Shown here piece after piece: positions 59,385-64,000 of a stretch of DNA of 64,000 nt. The position numbers and the translations under genes were made by a program. The stretch is from Henriciella sp. (lineage in GTDB: Bacteria; Pseudomonadota; Alphaproteobacteria; Caulobacterales; Hyphomonadaceae). The stretch spans positions 1-64,000 of the forward strand of contig JAJFFK010000045.1 of NCBI GenBank assembly GCA_021776655.1, in the 5' to 3' direction. The notes under the pieces were generated by a model that saw only the letters and a list, made by a program, of their open reading frames with translations, searched no databases and had not been told where the DNA came from. The first letter of the stretch is position 1. Every line of letters begins with the position of its first letter.

Positions 59385-60063
59385 GGTCATTGGCATAGAT
59401 AGATGCTAGCTTGCGAAGAACGGTTAAGGCGTGGCGTTCGGCATCTGCAGGGCGCTGGTTCAGCCATTTGGAAATGGCGTGGCGGGTCGCACCCTCTACA
59501 ATAACCCGCTCAAGCAACCTGAAACTCTCAGGCCCTGAAATTTCGCTTATAGCGGCCAGGCGACGCGCCGCAGCAAGGGCTGTGTTTCCCTGATAGACAG
59601 ACCCACCTGCCCGACCACCCTGAATCCGAGTACCGCCCCTGATCGCCTGCCAATTCATGCCTCGTAGGCGATAACCACTTTCGGCGCGCTCGATATCCTC
59701 GGAAAAATCGAGCGCCGCACGCGCCAGATAGCGCCGCCCACGCGGGGAAACAACGCGCTCCAACAGGCGTTGAAGCAGTGATTTGCGCCGGTAAGACTGC
59801 TTTTCCTCAGCTGTCACCAAAGCAGCTGCTGAAACCGTCGGGTGCAGCGCCGTCAGGGGTCCTGACCATACTAAACGGCCATCTTCGCATTGCCCTAATG
59901 GCGATAAATCGCCCTTCAAGATGAGCATGTGCACTTCAGCAGCTGGCACAAGGCCTATAGTCCGGCCACGCCGATCACGCGAACGCCAAACTGACCAGTA
60001 CGCATCATCTGTCTCGAGGATACAGCCACCCCTCTGCAAAGCCCGCAACAATCGTGATTTCAT
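59347..60063 (-). CDS. DUF6456 protein
   Basis: The 238-residue protein ends with the DUF6456 domain: ESGYRLRGMNWQAIRGGTRI, then a helical stretch and ALTVLRKLASIYAND at the C-terminus. The N-terminal half is basic with KSRLLRALQRGG and a Cys. It is coded directly after the DnaA-domain protein (ATGA overlap), a pairing I know as conserved in alphaproteobacteria, so the two probably act together on DNA. HTH-like VIVEGATRHAISKWLNQRP is visible at about 190-210. Its end overlaps sufE. Confidence 0.8.
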   Translation of the reverse strand: MKSRLLRALQRGGCILETDDAYWSVWRSRDRRGRTIGLVPAAEVHMLILKGDLSPLGQCEDGRLVWSGPLTALHPTVSAAALVTAEEKQSYRRKSLLQRLLERVVSPRGRRYLARAALDFSEDIERAESGYRLRGMNWQAIRGGTRIQGGRAGGSVYQGNTALAAARRLAAISEISGPESFRLLERVIVEGATRHAISKWLNQRPADAERHALTVLRKLASIYANDLSLPQRSLPQSA

Positions 60064-60413
60064 AGCACGCAGCCCCCCAACGGTGAAAGCACACCGATCC
60101 CAAGTTCCAGCGTCTCCAGCCAGGCGTCAAATTCAGGATCGTCGCGTCGGTCCTCGATGATATGGCAGCTGTGTGCGACAGTTGAGCGATCCCGGCTGAA
60201 TGCATCTGCGACTCTCGCAAGGCTCATCCCAAACCCGACATGGGCCAGATACATCGCAACTTGCCGAGCCCGAACAGTTTCGATCGTGCCCCGCCCAACA
60301 TTTAGAATATCGTTGGTCTTTATCCCTAGCGCATAGCTCGCGAGCCCCGCCGCCAGGTATGCTCCGTCTCTGTCGTGTCTATTGCGTCTTGCGACCACAG
60401 CACCATCCTCCAT
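60060..60413 (-). CDS. HdaB-like stand-alone DnaA domain IV protein
   Basis: The 117-residue protein is a DnaA domain IV (helix-turn-helix plus the DnaA signature): VRARQVAMYLAHVGFGMSLARVADAFSRDRSTVAHSCHIIEDRRDD matches R-x-x-AMYLxR...S...I-G-x-F-x-RDHTTVxHA. It has no ATPase domain. HdaB of Caulobacter is a known one-domain DnaA-related protein that stimulates replication by blocking RIDA; this is a candidate orthologue on architecture. I start at the ATG giving MEDGAVVARRNR (AGGA eight bases before it). It is coupled to DUF6456. Confidence 0.82.
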   Translation of the reverse strand: MEDGAVVARRNRHDRDGAYLAAGLASYALGIKTNDILNVGRGTIETVRARQVAMYLAHVGFGMSLARVADAFSRDRSTVAHSCHIIEDRRDDPEFDAWLETLELGIGVLSPLGGCVL

Positions 60414-60492
60414 CGAGTTGATCCTGTATGGTATCACCGATGGACAAGGTGTAGGATAATTTTCCTATTAACGATAGGATAGCCCAATAGAA

Positions 60493-60987
60493 TCAGGCTG
60501 CAAGCACAGTTCGACTGTTGGATACAGAGCCTGATTGGCGGGTATTATCACCTTTGACAGGCGTTTTTGACAGCAACTCATCATGACACAGAATCAAGCA
60601 ACCATTGTCGGCCTGCAAAGGCAAACGCAGCCAGGCGTGGCGATCATTGACACGTTCAATGATCCCGCCAACCGGCGCATGACGATCCAGCACTGCGGCC
60701 AATCCAAGGGACCACATATCGCTTACCTTATCCGAAAACTCATCTAATCGACGCCCACGCATCTCTCTGCCAAAGATCGCACGAACCTGAGATCCGGCAA
60801 TCCGGAACCGAACGCCGCCATCCGGTTCAAGTTCAACGATGGATATCGCTGACAGCTGGCTTCGCAGCGCACCGGGATCAATATCCAGTCGGGAGGGCAA
60901 ACACCCCTCGCGACACTTTGATTGCCAGTAAGAGACAATCATCGTCTGCGCTTTGGTCAGGCCGGAGAATCCAGTTGACTCGTACAT
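60493..60987 (-). CDS. PAS_5 (DUF1488-type) PAS domain protein
   Basis: The 164-residue protein has one PAS-like domain of the alphaproteobacterial PAS_5 family: MIVSYWQSKCREGCLPSRLDIDPGALRSQLSAISIVELEPDGGVRFRIAGSQVRAIFGREMRGRRLDEF. The YWxSL/K start, xPxRxxIDP segment and RIAGSxV-R-x-FGRE motif identify it. Such proteins are often stand-alone sensors or partners of signalling proteins, with unknown ligand. The ATG follows GGGGTGGC and is better than one 41 codons upstream in AT-rich DNA. The upstream gap is AT-rich, perhaps a promoter. Confidence 0.85.
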   Translation of the reverse strand: MYESTGFSGLTKAQTMIVSYWQSKCREGCLPSRLDIDPGALRSQLSAISIVELEPDGGVRFRIAGSQVRAIFGREMRGRRLDEFSDKVSDMWSLGLAAVLDRHAPVGGIIERVNDRHAWLRLPLQADNGCLILCHDELLSKTPVKGDNTRQSGSVSNSRTVLAA

Positions 60988-61195
60988 AATAGCCACCCCC
61001 AAGGTGATTCGATAAATCACTATTGGCGCAGTTTGATTCGCGTAACAAGAGTCAATGCAATAAAAAATTAACCAAGCTAAACAAATACTTTCATTTCGGA
61101 AAAGAAACAATAGTCTTTGTTTCGATATCGTATTATTTATTTGTAGGCGATGCAGTCTACCCTATGACAATCCAGACCAGACTGGTTTTCGTCCC

Positions 61196-62953
61196 TCAAT
61201 TCGCCAACAGAACAACCAGCATAACCAGACCGAGCAAAACCGCTGACCAAAGAGCCATACTATTGGTCAGCCCCCCCCGCGCTAATGCCCCGCGCGGACT
61301 GAATGTCGCTTCAAGTCGATTATAGGTCTGTGCTGCAAGGCGCATCGCAACCGCCGTCATAGCGGGGCCGGCTTTATTCCACACGGTTCCGCTCCACTTG
61401 GCAAAGCCATAGCCAGGCTTCCTGAGCAGCCAATCAGTATCCAGTATGGTACCGGGACGTTCCGGCGGATACAGCCCAAACCGCTTGAGCAACATAAAGG
61501 CCAGGATCGCGAGGACCAGCAATTGCAGCTGCGTCACGACATGCGCCAACGTAAACGGCTGATAGGCCATCGCGACATCTGGATACGGCAACATGCCATA
61601 CAGCCACGTATACCCAAAACCGCCAACCAGCGGCAAACCAATCGCGATGCAGATGAAGGCGGCCAGCCCCATCGCCAATAGCATATTGAACGGCGCTTCT
61701 TTCACCCGTTTGCCGCTATCATGGCCAAAAAATGTGAAATATGGGATCTTGATCCCAGAATGCTCGAGCACACCGGCCGAAGCGAAAAGCAGCATCAACC
61801 AGACCACAGTCAGACCTTCATGTGCCACAGCGCTCATCGTCATTGACTTGGCGACGAAGCCGGAGAAGAGCGGGAAAGCCGAAATCGACATCGCGCCGAT
61901 AATACAAAACACAGTCGTCCAGGGCATCGACTTGTAAAGCCCGCCAAGCTCGCTCGCCTTGGTCGTCCCAGTTCGGTACAGAACCGCCCCCATACTCATG
62001 AAAAGCAGACCCTTATAGATGATGTGGGCGAAGGCATGCGCCGCCGCACCGTTCAAAGCCAACTGGCTGCCAATCCCCGCCGTACCAACGCCAATCGCGC
62101 AGATCATGAACCCGACCTGGTTGTTCAGTGAGTAAGACAAGACCTTGCGCAGATCGTTCTCGATGACAGCAAAAAAGACCGGGAAGACGGTCATCACGGC
62201 GCCGATCCAGATCAAAACATCAAAACCAGGGAACAATCGGGCAAAGGCGTAGACGGCCAGCTTGGTCGTAAAGGCCGACAAGACAACCGCGCCAATAACC
62301 GTTGCCTTTGGATAAGCGTCCTGCAACCAATTGTGCATGAACGGGAACGCCGCCTTGATCGCGAAAGCTGCAAAGATCAGCTTCGCCCCCGGCTGGTCGA
62401 AAGACGTAAACGCTTCAAGGTTCAAGCTTCCTGTCGCTGTATAAACCTGGGTCAGGCCATATAACAGCAAGACACCGGACAGGATTTGAACCCCGAGATA
62501 CCGCATGGCGGCTTGATACGCAGCCTTGGTTCCGGCCCGCAGGATCAGGAAAACCGAGCTAACCGCTGTGATCTCCCAAAAGATGAACAGTGTCATCAGG
62601 TCGCCAGACAGGGTCGCCGCTATGGCTGCACCCGCATAGGCCAGCGCCATGCCGTCTTGCAGGCGGTCATCTGTGTGCAAGGCATAAATCGCGTTGAGGA
62701 ATGACGCGATCAGAAACGCCACAGCGAAAATGAAAGAAAGGCTGTCAACGCGGTATAGAACGAGGTCCAATCCCATGATCGATCCGGCCGAGATATCCAC
62801 CCCGCGCGCGGCAACTGATAACAACACGAGTGATAATATCGGTGTCACCAACATCAGCACCTGGCGAATACGCCGACTCTTCACCAGGCACCCGGCAAGC
62901 CCAGCCAGGATCATCAATATGCCTGGATTAAGTTGGCCCAGCAGCGCGTTCAT
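61196..62953 (-). CDS. Monovalent cation/H+ antiporter subunit D-like (proton-conducting) protein
   Basis: The 585-residue membrane protein of the NuoL/M/N-MrpD superfamily has about 14 helices. It keeps the key charged residues: Glu in FIFWEITAVSSVF, Lys in FAAFAIKAAFPFMHNWLQDAYPKATVIGA, and AFAHIIYKGLLFMSMGAVLYRTG. This fits Mrp-type Na+/H+ antiporter subunit D or a stand-alone proton-pumping membrane subunit. Its last 100 residues are an extra C-terminal extension. It is coupled to a small membrane protein and another D-type subunit upstream (ATGA overlaps), forming an antiporter operon partly outside the window. Confidence 0.9.
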   Translation of the reverse strand: MNALLGQLNPGILMILAGLAGCLVKSRRIRQVLMLVTPILSLVLLSVAARGVDISAGSIMGLDLVLYRVDSLSFIFAVAFLIASFLNAIYALHTDDRLQDGMALAYAGAAIAATLSGDLMTLFIFWEITAVSSVFLILRAGTKAAYQAAMRYLGVQILSGVLLLYGLTQVYTATGSLNLEAFTSFDQPGAKLIFAAFAIKAAFPFMHNWLQDAYPKATVIGAVVLSAFTTKLAVYAFARLFPGFDVLIWIGAVMTVFPVFFAVIENDLRKVLSYSLNNQVGFMICAIGVGTAGIGSQLALNGAAAHAFAHIIYKGLLFMSMGAVLYRTGTTKASELGGLYKSMPWTTVFCIIGAMSISAFPLFSGFVAKSMTMSAVAHEGLTVVWLMLLFASAGVLEHSGIKIPYFTFFGHDSGKRVKEAPFNMLLAMGLAAFICIAIGLPLVGGFGYTWLYGMLPYPDVAMAYQPFTLAHVVTQLQLLVLAILAFMLLKRFGLYPPERPGTILDTDWLLRKPGYGFAKWSGTVWNKAGPAMTAVAMRLAAQTYNRLEATFSPRGALARGGLTNSMALWSAVLLGLVMLVVLLAN

Positions 62954-63336
62954 TGATCGCCCTCCACGTCCTGCGGGGTCGTTTCAGCTTCGCCATAATA
63001 GTCTTCACTACGGCGCAATAATTTCCCAAGCGGCCATCCAGACAAGACTGCGAGCGCAAAGGATCCAAAGCCCCAAATACCGTAAAAGCCAGTAATATGA
63101 GCGATCTCAGCCTCATCATGACGATGCAAGAGTGGATCAACCATGATCAGGATAGCCGATAGCAAGAGGACACTGAACAACAGAATCATCGGTGTGCGCT
63201 TGGCTTCAACCCAGCCGAACAGAAGCCGTGCCATCGGATGCATGTCGTCATCCGCCATTTCGCCAACCGGCTCATCCGTCTCGGGCTTGACGAACCGTCC
63301 GCTTGTATCGCGCTCGATAGGTGGGGGCAGCGTCAT
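62950..63336 (-). CDS. Small two-helix membrane protein of the antiporter operon
   Basis: The 128-residue protein has two membrane helices (TPMILLFSVLLLSAILIMVDPLL and HITGFYGIWGFGSFALAVLSGW) between hydrophilic ends. Its ATG overlaps the upstream gene's stop and its stop overlaps the next ATG by four bases each. Sandwiched between two D-type antiporter subunits, it is probably an accessory subunit. I do not recognise the family. The ATG MTLPPPIERDTSG gives the operon-coupled start; the frame reads further upstream. Confidence 0.8.
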   Translation of the reverse strand: MTLPPPIERDTSGRFVKPETDEPVGEMADDDMHPMARLLFGWVEAKRTPMILLFSVLLLSAILIMVDPLLHRHDEAEIAHITGFYGIWGFGSFALAVLSGWPLGKLLRRSEDYYGEAETTPQDVEGDQ

Positions 63337-64000
63337 TGGGGGCCTCCTGCCACGGTCACTGTGGCGACTTGCCCGGCCATTGCCGGGGTCAAAAACTTGG
63401 ACAATGGTCCAACCGCAAAGAACATGATGAAACAAAGCGCCGCCGTGAAACAGGGGGCTGCAACGGTCAGCATCGGTGCCCCGCCCGGCCGCCTGAAAGG
63501 TTTGGGCTCTGCCCCATCACGCGGCGCCATCAAGGCCAGGATGGGGATCGGCAGAAGATAGGCAATATTCAGCAATGACGACACAATCAGCACGATCGGG
63601 ACGTAGCCGATACCGGCATCTGTCGCGCCCTGCATCAAGGCGAATTTCGGCCACCCACCCACGAGCGGCGGAATGCCAATAATCGAAAGCGACGCCACAA
63701 AGAAAGCGATAAACACCAAGGGCATACGCTTGCCCAAGCCGCGCATGTCCGAAATATTCGTCAGCCCCGTCGCGACATAAATTGCCCCGGCGCACATGAA
63801 CAATGTGATCTTGCCAACCGCATGAGCAGCGATCTGCAACGCCCCACCCATGAACCCTGCCGATGTCGCCAACATCGCGCCGCAGGTAATGTAAGCCAAT
63901 TGCGCGACGGTGGAATAGGCTAACCGGGCTTTCAAATTATCCTTGGTTAGCGCAATCAGCGACGCCACAATGATAGTGAAACATGCCACGCCCAGTATGA
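63333..64000 (-). CDS. Antiporter subunit D-like protein, 3' part (truncated by the window)
   Basis: The frame is open through the window edge with no stop and no certain start, so only the C-terminal 222 residues or so are seen. It is a proton-conducting D-type/NuoN-like subunit: LTKDNLKARLAYSTVAQLAYITCGAMLA (conserved Lys loop), GGALQIAAHAVGKITLFMCAGAIY (Lys in helix) and FVASLSIIGIPPLVGGWPKFAL. Its coding end is ATGA-coupled to the next gene. The remainder of the operon lies beyond position 64000. Confidence 0.88.
   Translation of the reverse strand, partial: ILGVACFTIIVASLIALTKDNLKARLAYSTVAQLAYITCGAMLATSAGFMGGALQIAAHAVGKITLFMCAGAIYVATGLTNISDMRGLGKRMPLVFIAFFVASLSIIGIPPLVGGWPKFALMQGATDAGIGYVPIVLIVSSLLNIAYLLPIPILALMAPRDGAEPKPFRRPGGAPMLTVAAPCFTAALCFIMFFAVGPLSKFLTPAMAGQVATVTVAGGPQ

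Overview
The window is chromosomal DNA from an alphaproteobacterium. The evidence is the gene content: the division-plane ATPase MipZ, an ATP12-type F1-ATPase assembly chaperone, an NDUFS4-like complex I subunit, a DUF6456 plus DnaA-domain-IV pair, PAS_5, DUF1491, a two-domain cold-shock protein, DUF2849/DUF934 in the sulfur operon, and ClpS/ClpA beside a phasin. The mixture resembles the stalked or budding marine lineages (Caulobacterales/Maricaulales/Hyphomonadaceae type), but I cannot place it to genus. Genes are dense, often overlapping by ATGA or TGATG, and most are ordinary chromosomal housekeeping genes.

Layout. 1-3040: an AT-rich start with no gene I can see (1-232), then four tRNA genes (Thr, Arg, Pro, Glu; all minus strand) interleaved with a tiny conserved-looking gene, the NDUFS4-like gene, a thioesterase, a DUF192 protein and a cold-shock protein. 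3040-4276: mostly palindromic repeat DNA around one short hypothetical gene. 4277-9400: pccB, two small envelope proteins and a minus-strand DUF4345-HAD-ATP12-GST run. 9493-16828: a lipoprotein, pdxH, aroC, a DUF481 outer-membrane protein, GNAT, ferredoxin-NADP reductase, SnoaL and AhpD-like genes, rhodanese, thymidine kinase. 16977-20394: a TonB-dependent receptor and a LysR regulator. 20522-25890: an assimilatory sulfate-reduction operon, cysG-DUF2849-GST-cysI-DUF934-cysH, which makes siroheme, reduces (P)APS and reduces sulfite.

25888-31811 is the accessory-looking part. It has two TA-flanked, transposase-less inverted-repeat elements (MITE-like), a chromosomal ccdAB toxin-antitoxin pair with an upstream operator array, a DUF6090-like membrane protein gene whose first codons are repeated as broken copies on both sides, and a palindromic repeat that split one copy. 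Between these lie an L,D-transpeptidase-like protein, DUF3297, panC and mipZ.

31873-43221: D,D-carboxypeptidase, phasin, DUF1499, clpS-clpA, a GDPD lipoprotein, an acyl-CoA ligase, a second DUF1499 protein, and a minus-strand trio of DUF442 phosphatase-like, ATP-grasp-like and metallo-beta-lactamase-fold genes. 43346-55396: oppBC, an S41 peptidase lipoprotein, rluC-crcB, an AbgT transporter, a second RluA-type synthase, an OppA-type lipoprotein, prfC. 55503-64000: DUF1491, an orphan histidine kinase, a secreted protein, sufE, the DUF6456/HdaB-like pair, a PAS_5 protein and the 3' part of a cation/proton antiporter operon running off the window end.

I found no CRISPR array, prophage, transposase gene or rRNA. 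The least explained items are the two MITE-like elements, the repeat exapted in frame into cysG, and the repeated start module around 27.1-28.8 kb. None of them amounts to a clearly new multi-gene system. All family names come from reading the translated sequence by eye; no database search was run.
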